The notes under the pieces were generated by a model. That model was not told the DNA's origin. It saw only the letters and a program-made list of their open reading frames with translations, and did not search any database. The position numbers and the translations under genes are program-made. Below are positions 8,245 through 15,367 of a stretch of 49,941 nt of DNA, piece by piece. The first letter of the stretch is position 1. Each line of letters opens with the position of its first letter. This DNA is from an uncultured Pseudophaeobacter sp. (lineage in GTDB: Bacteria > Pseudomonadota > Alphaproteobacteria > Rhodobacterales > Rhodobacteraceae): contig CAJQNB010000009.1 of assembly GCA_905479575.1 (NCBI GenBank), positions 1 through 49,941 of the forward strand, given 5' to 3'.

Positions 8245-8567
8245 TCGGACACAGCCTTAGAAACACGCGCTTGAACTGGATAACTGCGTCCCGCTGCCAT
8301 GCATGGCATCAGCACGGATCGCGCGTTTTGGATTAACATAAGTGCTTGCCTGCCCTTTTTGAGCGTTTGAATTTTGGTCTTTTTGCCCCTCACCCCGACC
8401 TTTGTAGGGAGCAATTAAGGCAAAAAAGAGGCAAATTGGGCGGAATAAGGCAGGTGATTCAGGCGGGCTTGGCTATCGGCAGGTACACGCCTTAATTGAG
8501 CGGGAAGGCCGGGCCACACGTGGTTGAAATGGCCTCAGTTGGCAGCTCAGGCGTTTGGAAAACCGAC
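8245..8567. other. Gene-free stretch with a long-spaced inverted repeat
   Basis: 323 nt between the MoxR stop and the DUF2927 start (both minus). The only structure I see is a perfect 10-bp inverted repeat, CAATTAAGGC at 8412-8421 and GCCTTAATTG at 8489-8498, with 67 nt between the arms. It could be a paired operator, a long-loop terminator for moxR, or the edge of a lost element. The DUF2927 promoter must lie within about 100 nt upstream of 8244, but no convincing -10/-35 pair stands out. Confidence 0.4.
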
Positions 8568-9407
8568 CTAGCGCTGACCGCGCGCCATGAATGCCAACCG
8601 TTCAAACAGATGCACGTCCTGTTCGTTCTTGAGCAAGGCACCATGCAGCTTGGGCAGGGCGGTCTTGCCGTCCTTTTGCAGATCAGCCGCATCCATGTCC
8701 TCGGCCAACAGCAGCTTGAGCCAATCCAGCACCTCTGATGTGGATGGCTTTTTCTTGAGGCCCTGTTGCTCACGGATTTCGTAGAACTGCGTCAGCGCCG
8801 TTGTCAGCAATGCCTGCTTGATCCCCGGGTGGTGGACTTCAACGATCTTTTTCAGCGTCTCCAGTTCTGGAAAACGGATGTAGTGGAAAAAGCAACGGCG
8901 CAGGAATGCGTCAGGCAGCTCTTTTTCGTTGTTGGAGGTGATGATCATGATCGGGCGGTTTGTCGCGCGGATGGTTTCACCGGTCTCATAGACGTGAAAC
9001 TCCATCTTATCGAGTTCCTGCAGCAGGTCGTTTGGAAACTCGATGTCTGCTTTGTCGATCTCATCAATCAACAACACGACCTTTTCGTCCGCTTCAAAGG
9101 CTTCCCAGAGCTTGCCTTTTTTGATGTAGTTTTTGACGTCATGCACGCGCTCTTCGCCAAGCTGGCTGTCGCGCAAGCGGCTGACCGCATCGTATTCATA
9201 CAGGCCCTGCTGGGCGCGGGTGGTGGATTTGACGTTCCACTCGATCATTTTCAGCCCCAGGGACTCGGCCACTTGCCTGGCCAATTCGGTTTTGCCGGTG
9301 CCGGGTTCGCCCTTGACCAGAAGCGGGCGCTCCAGTGTGACGGCTGCATTAACTGCTATTTTCAGGTCGTCGGTGGCGACGTAGTCTTTAGTGCCTTGAA
9401 ACTGCAT
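8568..9407 (-). CDS. MoxR-family AAA+ ATPase
   Basis: This 279-residue AAA+ protein has Walker A GEPGTGKT at 33-40, Walker B LLIDEID at 112-118, a sensor-like IIMTSN-type segment (IMIITSNNEKELPDAFLRRC) with the arginine pair, and a helical lid. MoxR ATPases act with VWA-domain partners to remodel or load cofactors into metalloenzymes. The VWA gene at 5504-6691 on the same strand is the likely partner. The ATG at 9407 faces dksA across a divergent 186-nt promoter region. The client protein is not evident; the P450 downstream is only one possibility. Confidence 0.92.
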   Translation of the reverse strand: MQFQGTKDYVATDDLKIAVNAAVTLERPLLVKGEPGTGKTELARQVAESLGLKMIEWNVKSTTRAQQGLYEYDAVSRLRDSQLGEERVHDVKNYIKKGKLWEAFEADEKVVLLIDEIDKADIEFPNDLLQELDKMEFHVYETGETIRATNRPIMIITSNNEKELPDAFLRRCFFHYIRFPELETLKKIVEVHHPGIKQALLTTALTQFYEIREQQGLKKKPSTSEVLDWLKLLLAEDMDAADLQKDGKTALPKLHGALLKNEQDVHLFERLAFMARGQR

Positions 9408-9593
9408 AATTTATATACATCCCCTGCTTGCTTTCTCGCGATCTGGCGCATTTAGGAGGGTTTTAACCCGGTCTGTTTACTATTGTGTAGTGACAATCGG
9501 CTTGTCAGGGGATAAACGCAGCGGCATGGGGAGCCAGGATGTATGGCGAAGACTGAAGAGACCTACAGAATGGGCGAGACCGAAGGAGCCGAA

Positions 9594-10016
9594 ATGAAAC
9601 AAGAAATGTTTCTGCCGGAAGATTACCGTCCGGCCGAAGATGAGCCTTTCATGAATGATCGGCAGCTTGAGTATTTCCGTCGTAAACTTCTGAACTGGAA
9701 GCAGGATCTGCTCGCTGAAAGCCGCGATACAATCGAAGGGCTGCAAGACAATACCCGCAATATTCCAGATGTTGCAGACCGGGCCAGTGAAGAAACGGAC
9801 CGGGCACTGGAATTGCGGACCAGAGATCGCCAGCGTAAACTGGTTTCCAAAATCGACGCGGCAATTCGCCGGATTGAAGAGGGCGAATACGGCTACTGCG
9901 AAGTGACCGGGGAGCCAATTTCTCTGAAACGTCTGGACGCGCGTCCCAACGCAACGATGAGCCTTGAAGCGCAGGAACGTCACGAACGCCGCGAGAAAGT
10001 CCATCGCGACGATTGA
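9594..10016 (+). CDS. dksA: RNA polymerase-binding transcription factor DksA
   Basis: A 140-residue DksA. The coiled coil carries DxxDxA (Asp59, Asp62) at the tip, which enters the RNA polymerase secondary channel and works with ppGpp. The zinc-finger region has only one cysteine: YCEVTGEPISLKRL starts with Cys102, and the other three positions read Thr105, Ser123 and Ala126. It therefore cannot hold a four-cysteine zinc site, a state comparable with the low-cysteine DksA variants known from other proteobacteria. The frame opens at 9543, but ATG 9594 follows AAGGAG (9583-9588) and begins the conserved MKxExFLPEDYRP. A strong terminator follows. Confidence 0.95.
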   Translation: MKQEMFLPEDYRPAEDEPFMNDRQLEYFRRKLLNWKQDLLAESRDTIEGLQDNTRNIPDVADRASEETDRALELRTRDRQRKLVSKIDAAIRRIEEGEYGYCEVTGEPISLKRLDARPNATMSLEAQERHERREKVHRDD

Positions 10017-10044
10017 TTTCTGAACGAATGTAGAAAAACCATCA

Positions 10045-10077
10045 CGCCGGGGCCTGTTGCTCCGGCGATTTTCGTTT
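10045..10077 (+). terminator. Rho-independent terminator of dksA
   Basis: CGCCGGGGC (10045-10053) pairs with GCTCCGGCG (10059-10067), with one G-U pair and loop CTGTT, followed by ATTTTCGTTT. It sits 28 nt after the dksA stop. Confidence 0.8.
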
Positions 10078-10088
10078 ATGGACATGGC

Positions 10089-11288
10089 ATGAGCGAAACA
10101 CAGCAGACAGCAATGACACTGAGACATCTCAATGTGACCATTATTGGTGCAGGGATCGGCGGCCTGGCAGCCGCGTTGATCCTGCAGCGCAAAGGTGCGC
10201 AGGTCACTGTGCTGGAACAATCCGAGGCGGTCTCGGAAGTGGGGGCCGGCCTGCAGATCACGCCCAATGGTCTGGCGGTTCTGACGGCTCTAAAGCTGAA
10301 TGATGCCGTGGCGTGGTCTTCGCAACGCGCCAAGGCGGTGGTGCTGCGCGCTCACCGTGACGGCGCTGAGGTGCTGCGGCTGGATCTGGATCAGTATGCC
10401 GCCGATCTGCGCTACTATTTTGTCCATCGTGCGGACCTGATCAAAATTCTGGTCGTTGCTGCCCGCGAGGCCGGGGTTCAGGTGCGCCTGTTGCAAAAGG
10501 TCGAGCGGGTTGACTGCGGGCCAAAGCCCATCGTGCATCTTGCCAATGGTGCCCAGTGCGGCGGAGACTTGGTGATCGGTGCCGATGGGCTGCACTCGCA
10601 GGCCCGCCGCGCACTGAACGTGGCAAGCCAGCCGTTTTTTACCGGGCAGGTGGCCTGGCGCGCGATTGTGCCCAATCACAGCAAATTGCCTGCTGAGGCT
10701 CAGGTGTTTATGGGTCCGGGCTGCCATCTGGTGGCCTATCCCTTGCGCGATGGCGCGATGGTCAACCTGGTGGCGGTACAGGAACGCCGCGCCTGGGCGG
10801 AAGAAGGTTGGCATCTGCCGGATGACCCGGAAAACATGCGCGGCGCCTTTGCCGGGTTTGGCGGCGAAGCCCATCAGCTGTTGTCGCAGGTGCAGGACTG
10901 CGCGCTTTGGGGATTGTTCCGCCACCCGGTTGCCCCCCATTGGCACCGCGGGGCGGTTGCCCTGCTGGGTGACGCAGCGCATCCAACCCTGCCCTTTATG
11001 GCCCAGGGCGGCAATCTGGCCCTGGAAGACGCCTGGGTGCTCGGCGAGGCGCTGGCAGCGCAGTCTGGCGATATTCCGGCTGCCTTGGAAACCTATCAAA
11101 GACACCGGCAAGACCGGGCAACCAAGGTGGTGGGGGCTGCCAGTCGGAACGCCTGGAAGTATCATCTGCGCCCGCCATTCAGCTGGCCTGCGCATCAGAT
11201 CCTGAAACTGGGAGGCCGTTTTGCGCCCCAGAAAATGGTGTCTCAGTTTGACTGGATCTACCGTCACGACGTGACCAAACAGGGCTGA
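10089..11288 (+). CDS. FAD-dependent monooxygenase (salicylate hydroxylase-like)
   Basis: This 399-residue group A flavoprotein hydroxylase has dinucleotide-binding GAGIGG at 20-25, the second FAD/NADPH motif GADGLHSQ, and the third FAD motif GDAAHPTLPFMAQGGN with the following ALEDAWVLG. This is the fold of salicylate- and 3-hydroxybenzoate-type hydroxylases and UbiH-like enzymes, which use NAD(P)H and O2 to hydroxylate aromatic rings. The substrate cannot be told. No aromatic-catabolism gene is nearby, so a housekeeping or scavenging role is possible. The start is uncertain: ATG 10089 has no clear ribosome site and ATG 10113 would also keep the Rossmann motif. Confidence 0.88.
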   Translation: MSETQQTAMTLRHLNVTIIGAGIGGLAAALILQRKGAQVTVLEQSEAVSEVGAGLQITPNGLAVLTALKLNDAVAWSSQRAKAVVLRAHRDGAEVLRLDLDQYAADLRYYFVHRADLIKILVVAAREAGVQVRLLQKVERVDCGPKPIVHLANGAQCGGDLVIGADGLHSQARRALNVASQPFFTGQVAWRAIVPNHSKLPAEAQVFMGPGCHLVAYPLRDGAMVNLVAVQERRAWAEEGWHLPDDPENMRGAFAGFGGEAHQLLSQVQDCALWGLFRHPVAPHWHRGAVALLGDAAHPTLPFMAQGGNLALEDAWVLGEALAAQSGDIPAALETYQRHRQDRATKVVGAASRNAWKYHLRPPFSWPAHQILKLGGRFAPQKMVSQFDWIYRHDVTKQG

Positions 11289-11371
11289 CCTGCAGTTTCT
11301 GCCCGGGGAAACACGTGCAAACAGGCTAATGCGCCCCGCCTAGAGCGAGCTATATCATAGAGCAAAGTGGG

Positions 11372-11444
11372 GCTCCCGCCCGGAGTTGGGCCGACAGGCG
11401 GCCCGACCTCCCGTTGGGCCCGGCGCCGCGCTGGCGCGCGGCGC
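11372..11444. repeat. Half copy of a structured intergenic repeat
   Basis: GCTCCCGCCC (11372-11381), a hairpin of GTTGGGCCG / CGGCCCGAC (11385-11393 / 11399-11407, one G-T pair), the anchor CTCCCGTTGGG (11408-11418), then a hairpin GCGCCGCGC / GCGCGGCGC with loop TGGC (11423-11444). The two anchor motifs and the 26-nt gap between them are the same as in the full element at 42139-42263. The right half (third hairpin and closing arm) is missing. The element lies between the FAD monooxygenase and the convergent xth gene. Confidence 0.65.
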
Positions 11445-11500
11445 AAAATGATCCGGTTTGGTTGCTTAGTCCCCGCGACCGGAGCGGGGATTGGGAGCGC

Positions 11501-12307
11501 TCAAAGGTCCAGTTCTACCCAGATCGGCACATGGTCAGAGGGTTTTTCGCGACCGCGGATTTCTTTGTCGATCTGACAATCCTGCAGCAGATCTGCCGCC
11601 TGTGGGCTGAGCAGGAAATGGTCAATACGAATACCGTCGTCCCGGTTCCAGGCACCAGCCTGGTAATCCCAGAAGGAATAATGCCCCGGCCCCTGATGCC
11701 GTGCCCGGAAGGCCTCGGTAAAGCCCAGGTTGACGATCCGCTGGTAGGCAGCACGGCTTTCGGGGCGGTGCAATGCATCCTCCCGCCAGGCCTCGGGACG
11801 TTTGGCATCTTCGGCCTGCGGGATGATGTTGTAATCTCCTGCCATCAGAGCCGGCATTTCACTGTCCAGCAAATCCCGCGCACGGGCGTGCAGCCGCTCC
11901 ATCCAGTCCAGCTTATAGGCGTATTTGCCCCCGGACACAGGGCTGCCTTCGGGGGTGAGTTCAACCGGATTGCCATTGGGCAGGTAAAGGCCGCAAATGC
12001 GCAGGGCTTGCTTGCCGACAACGGTCGCTTCGATCCAGCGGGCCTGCAGGTCGGACTCATCGCCGGGCAAGCCCCGGCTTACGTCCTCCAGGGGCAGCTT
12101 TGACAGGATAGCGACCCCGTTAAAGCCTTTCTGACCGTGTGTTTCCACGGCATAGCCGCGATCTTCAAACAGCTCACGGGGGAAGGCCTCGTCGATGGAT
12201 TTGATTTCCTGCAGCAGGACAACATCGGGATTGGCCTCATCCAGCCACTGGGGCAGAGCGGCGGCGCGGGCCTTGATGCCGTTGATATTGAAACTGGCGA
12301 TCTTCAT
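11501..12307 (-). CDS. xthA: Exodeoxyribonuclease III / AP endonuclease
   Basis: This 268-residue enzyme of the Xth family has N-terminal MKIASFNINGIKAR, metal ligand Glu in LLQEIKS, GLYLPNGNP, the catalytic DYNIIP segment (the Asp/Asn pair; MAGDYNI), and the C-terminal IDHFLLS and KPSDHVPIWVEL with the catalytic His. It cleaves abasic sites and has 3'-5' exonuclease and 3'-phosphatase activity in base-excision repair. The frame opens at 12358, but ATG 12307 starts the conserved N-terminus and follows GGCAGGAG on the minus strand. It converges with the FAD monooxygenase. Confidence 0.95.
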   Translation of the reverse strand: MKIASFNINGIKARAAALPQWLDEANPDVVLLQEIKSIDEAFPRELFEDRGYAVETHGQKGFNGVAILSKLPLEDVSRGLPGDESDLQARWIEATVVGKQALRICGLYLPNGNPVELTPEGSPVSGGKYAYKLDWMERLHARARDLLDSEMPALMAGDYNIIPQAEDAKRPEAWREDALHRPESRAAYQRIVNLGFTEAFRARHQGPGHYSFWDYQAGAWNRDDGIRIDHFLLSPQAADLLQDCQIDKEIRGREKPSDHVPIWVELDL

Positions 12308-12673
12308 CTGCGTCTCCTGCCGCTGCGGTTTGGATGCTTTGGCTGATCTATCGCCCAATAGAGAGCCTGGAGCAAGAGGGGGAGAAAGGGCGAATCAGAC
12401 TGTGGCTTTTTTTGAGATCTCTAAAGGTGCTTTGCAGGCCTGCGATGTACAATCCTGGCGGGAGGTTTGTGTCTTGCATCTACATGGGTGTGGATAAAAT
12501 GCCCGCCCACATGGGGATTGATTTAGTTAACTGAAAAAGAACAGTTAAATCTGAATGAAAGTTAAGGTGAGTATCCTTTGACTGGCAACTTAAAATTGAA
12601 ATACTCTGTTTTCAGACCGGAAATACCGTGCCAGCGTTTTGGGGTGACTACTCACAATTTAACGGAGGTTCCA
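12308..12673. promoter_or_regulatory. Divergent intergenic region upstream of the repeat-peptide gene
   Basis: 366 nt between xth (minus) and the repeat-peptide gene (plus). The second half is markedly AT-rich compared with its surroundings. It holds an inverted repeat TTAACTG / CAGTTAA at 12527-12533 and 12542-12548 (8-nt loop) and a sigma70-like promoter: TTGACT at 12578-12583, 16 nt, AATACT at 12600-12605. The repeat lies just upstream of the -35 box and could be an operator. The leader from the promoter to the ATG is about 60 nt and ends in GGAGG (12664-12668). Confidence 0.45.
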
Positions 12674-12985
12674 ATGACTGCTTTGCACAAAACTCACACG
12701 GCGACGTTCTCCTCGGCTTTGGCTGAGGTTGAGGCGGATACAAAAGGCGGCAGCCTGTTCTGCGGCGACGGGGCAGAGCTTTTCTCCTCTGGCTCGGCAC
12801 CAAAAATGCACAGCTGCTGGAGTGGCGAGAACACCGCTCTGTTCTCCTCTGGTTCTGCACCTCAGGCGCGTGGGGATCTGGCCTCTGGGACTCTGGTGGA
12901 GCTGTTCTCCTCCGGGTCTGCGCCCACTGCAGAGGCAACTGTGGTGCGTGGTGATCTGTCAGGGTTGTTCTCTTCGGGCAGCTAA
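12674..12985 (+). CDS. Repeat peptide: four LFSSGSAP units, candidate multi-core precursor
   Basis: A 103-residue protein. Residues 1-26 (MTALHKTHTATFSSALAEVE...) look like a leader. LFSSGSAP follows at 36-43, 56-63 and 77-84, and a last copy, LFSSGS, ends the protein at 98-103. The period is 20, 21 and 21 residues. Spacers differ (one has MHSCWSGEN, another QARGDLASGTLV). A degenerate SLFCGDG at 27-33 may be a fifth unit. Each unit is preceded by E, A, E or G. Cysteines are only Cys30 and Cys48. Repeat codons differ between copies, so the peptide sequence, not the DNA, is conserved. ATG 12674 follows GGAGG (12664-12668). There is no Sec signal or membrane helix. Its neighbours are an unknown 400-aa protein and a transporter. 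The architecture suggests a RiPP-like precursor; a structural or binding repeat protein is the alternative. Confidence 0.8.
   Translation: MTALHKTHTATFSSALAEVEADTKGGSLFCGDGAELFSSGSAPKMHSCWSGENTALFSSGSAPQARGDLASGTLVELFSSGSAPTAEATVVRGDLSGLFSSGS
12779..12982 (+). repeat. Four coding repeats of LFSSGSAP
   Basis: Units at 12779-12802, 12839-12862, 12902-12925 and 12965-12982 (the last lacks Ala-Pro and is followed directly by TAA). The DNA differs at synonymous positions (for example TTC-TCC-TCT against TTC-TCT-TCG), so the repetition is maintained at protein level. Confidence 0.85.
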
Positions 12986-12997
12986 CGGCAAAAACAC

Positions 12998-13022
12998 GGC
13001 GCGCCTGAAATGCGGGCGCGCC
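12998..13022 (+). promoter_or_regulatory. Intergenic hairpin after the repeat-peptide gene
   Basis: GGCGCGCC (12998-13005) and GGCGCGCC (13015-13022) are mutually complementary and enclose a 9-nt loop, 13 nt after the precursor stop. There is no U-run, so it is more likely a partial attenuator or 3'-end stabiliser than a full terminator. Such a hairpin would allow more precursor than downstream protein to be made. Confidence 0.5.
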
Positions 13023-13089
13023 AGTCCCAGGACCGGCCCACATATGCGGCTGGATCTAGCCGAGGCAAAGACAGAAGGAGGAAACGACG

Positions 13090-14292
13090 ATGGCGCAGAT
13101 CCTGAGGTTTCCAAAAAGCAATTGGCCGCTGCGTCGCGCCGACTCCCTGTCTCACTTGATCGCGGCGGTATCCTGTCATCGCCACGCCCAGGAAGATGTC
13201 TATTGGTTGAAAGAAAACGCTGAACTGCTGAATGTGCTGGAGTGTACTGCGCAGGCCGCTGGTACGGGGGGCGCGGCAGGGCGACGCGATCTGGCTGGGA
13301 TTGAGCCTGCGGCGCTTGCGACGCTACGCGCCTTTTATGCTGGCGCGGACCGCCATCTTTGCTTTTTCCGCCAGTATTATAGGTTTGTTTTATCCATTTG
13401 TATGGATTTGGAAGATCTTGGCCTTGTTGACACAGAGCTTGGTGAAGCAGGCCATATAGGCACGGGCTATATACACGCAGGCCCGGTCAGCTCCACAGGA
13501 CGTGGCGAAGCCCTGGCGCAGTGGGTGATGCAGCAGGATCTGCCAAGCCATGAAGTGTCCGACCTGCAACGCGCAGAGGCCCGCCGACTGGTGGCACGTC
13601 GTGGGCTGGTACTGGATTTTCCCGGACTGGACCAAAGGCTGCACGCCTTTGCCGACAATAGTGCCCAGTTTGCGGTACCCAACCGCAAGGTCGCCTATGA
13701 GCTTACACATATTGTGTTCTATCTGAGTGACTATGGGCGCAGGGCGCCAGAGCTTTCACCGGCCGCTGTTCAAAGTCTGACCCATGTTGGGCTGCTTGCC
13801 TTTCTGGATCAAGACGCTGACCTTCTGTCCGAGGTCTGTGTATCGCTGCGCTATTGTGGTGAAACGCCCTCGGCGATCTGGGAGGACTGGTTGACGCGGC
13901 ACCATCAGGGATTTGCCTTCCTTGAGGCGGATAAAGCCGCTGCTCCGCCGCTGAGCCGGGACGATTATCACATGTATGTGGTCAGCAGCTGGCATCAGGC
14001 GCTCTGCGCGGGATCCTGTTTTGACGAAAGGATTCCCAAAGGGGCGCTGCGAATCCAACGCCCTGCCCAGCAGGGGGTGCTGCATCAGCTGTCGCAAGCG
14101 GTGTTTCAGGTCGGCGCACAAGCGGGAGACTGGCAGGCCTTGCGCGCGCAGATATCGGCCCGCTTGAGTGAAAGCACCTATGAGGTGCTCTGTGCCGCCG
14201 AGCGCAGCTCTGCTTGTTTTGAGACCTTCTTTGAGGCCTTTGCCCGCAGGGGCATCGCAGGTGGTCCAGTTGCGCGGGTTAAAAACGCATGA
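13090..14292 (+). CDS. Unknown 400-aa protein encoded with the repeat peptide
   Basis: A soluble, mostly helical 400-residue protein of no family I can name. Features: a basic N-terminus (MAQILRFPKSNWPLRR); ten cysteines (29, 52, 91, 104, 250, 256, 306, 310, 368, 376), including VCVSLRYC and CAGSC pairs; and a striking motif YELTHIVFYLSDYG at 203-216 followed by a second THVGLLAFLDQDADLL (231-246), spaced like helical repeats. There is no Walker, SAM, YcaO, LanB or protease motif. A perfect AAGGAGG (13075-13081) lies 8 nt before the ATG. The stop overlaps the transporter start (ATGA). Its place between precursor and exporter suggests a maturation or recognition partner for the repeat peptide; this is inference only. 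Confidence 0.82.
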   Translation: MAQILRFPKSNWPLRRADSLSHLIAAVSCHRHAQEDVYWLKENAELLNVLECTAQAAGTGGAAGRRDLAGIEPAALATLRAFYAGADRHLCFFRQYYRFVLSICMDLEDLGLVDTELGEAGHIGTGYIHAGPVSSTGRGEALAQWVMQQDLPSHEVSDLQRAEARRLVARRGLVLDFPGLDQRLHAFADNSAQFAVPNRKVAYELTHIVFYLSDYGRRAPELSPAAVQSLTHVGLLAFLDQDADLLSEVCVSLRYCGETPSAIWEDWLTRHHQGFAFLEADKAAAPPLSRDDYHMYVVSSWHQALCAGSCFDERIPKGALRIQRPAQQGVLHQLSQAVFQVGAQAGDWQALRAQISARLSESTYEVLCAAERSSACFETFFEAFARRGIAGGPVARVKNA

Positions 14293-15296
14293 GGGGTATT
14301 TCAACGCCAGTTCTGGGTGCGATTATGATCGTGGGGTACACCGGCTTTATCTCTTCTGCGGATGGGATCATCAAACTCTTGTCAGGCGGCTATGAAGCGG
14401 CGCAGATCTATGTGCTCTCGGGGGGCGTGGTCGCTGCGCTGTCGGTCCTGGTCAACTGGCTGTGCCTGGTTCGAGACGACAAGCGCGCTGTGCCGTTCCT
14501 GCCACGTGATCACCCGCTGGGATGTAGGACGGGGGCAGGGGGGCAAACCCCATCCTTTGTAAGCCGTGCAAAACACCTGCTCGCAACATACCTGCCGTGG
14601 CGAACGGCCTGCCCGCGTGCGATGGGCTTGCGAAGTCTGGGCGCCCTGCTGGGGGCCATTTGTTTTTTCTATGCGTTCCGCCTGCTGCCTTTTGCGCAGG
14701 TTTTCCTGTTTATTGGCCTGATGCCCTTGATGGCAGGGGTTATGTCCGGGCTGATCCTGAAAGAGCGGATCAGTGTTGCGGCCTGGATTGCCCTGGGGAT
14801 GGGCTTTGTTGGGGTGCTGTTTTTGTTTCCCAGCGGTGTTTCCTCAATCAAAGGGGGACATGTTCTGGCTTTGTTGGGGGCGGCTTGGGGGACGTTTTCG
14901 ATGGTACTGGCGCGCTATATCAGCCGCTATGATAACAACCTGTTGCCACAGGTTTTTTATCCCAATCTAGTGCTTTGCCTTGCGTTGGTGCCGCTGCTGC
15001 CCTTTGTCTGGCAGCCGATGCCCCTTGCAGATATCGGATGGGCCTTGGGCTATGCCGTGTTGCTCTTTGTCGCCCGCTGGTTGGCAGTGGCGGCCCTGCG
15101 CCTGCTGCCTGCCTATGTGGTCACACCTTTGATGAATTTGCAATTTGTCTGGATGCTGACAATCGGGGCTTGGGTGTTTGGCGAAATGCCGAACCAGGGC
15201 ACCTGGATTGGCGGCCTTATCGTGATTGGCTCTGGCCTGTTCCTGCTGCGGGGGCAGGTGGTGCAGCCCGGTGTCAGGCAGCGGGTAGCTGCCTAA
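14289..15296 (+). CDS. DMT/EamA-family membrane transporter
   Basis: This 335-residue transporter of the drug/metabolite superfamily has about ten helices in two EamA halves. The first helices (LGAIMIVGYTGFISSADG; VLSGGVVAALSVLVNWL) are followed by a long cytoplasmic loop (about 60-110) that is unusually long and polar. The second half has LGALLGAICFFYAF, LILKERISVAAWIALGMGFVGVLFLFPSG and C-terminal WVFGEMPNQGTWIGGLIVIGSGLFLL. The start ATG is within the stop of the upstream gene (ATGA), so the two are coupled. EamA proteins export small metabolites or amino acids; exporting the product of this locus is a plausible role but unproven. It converges with erpA 71 nt away. Confidence 0.88.
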   Translation: MRGISTPVLGAIMIVGYTGFISSADGIIKLLSGGYEAAQIYVLSGGVVAALSVLVNWLCLVRDDKRAVPFLPRDHPLGCRTGAGGQTPSFVSRAKHLLATYLPWRTACPRAMGLRSLGALLGAICFFYAFRLLPFAQVFLFIGLMPLMAGVMSGLILKERISVAAWIALGMGFVGVLFLFPSGVSSIKGGHVLALLGAAWGTFSMVLARYISRYDNNLLPQVFYPNLVLCLALVPLLPFVWQPMPLADIGWALGYAVLLFVARWLAVAALRLLPAYVVTPLMNLQFVWMLTIGAWVFGEMPNQGTWIGGLIVIGSGLFLLRGQVVQPGVRQRVAA

Positions 15297-15367
15297 CAAA
15301 GCCCCCTTGCCACGCTGCGCAACCGCTCAGCAGCAGCGCGCCTGGTGAGGCGATCACGCGGTGGCTG

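Noticed and set aside
9480..10220. 246-aa minus-strand frame across dksA
   Set aside because: It runs antisense to an unambiguous dksA and its terminator and has no recognisable domain.
10290..11267. 325-aa minus-strand frame across the FAD monooxygenase
   Set aside because: It is a shadow of a gene with complete FAD motifs; composition (His, Gln, Arg-rich) is typical of antisense frames in GC-rich DNA.
12779..12982. LFSSGSAP repeats as a CRISPR-like or tandem DNA repeat
   Set aside because: The units are in frame in an open gene with a ribosome site, differ at synonymous positions, and have spacers of nearly constant coding length; there are no cas genes.
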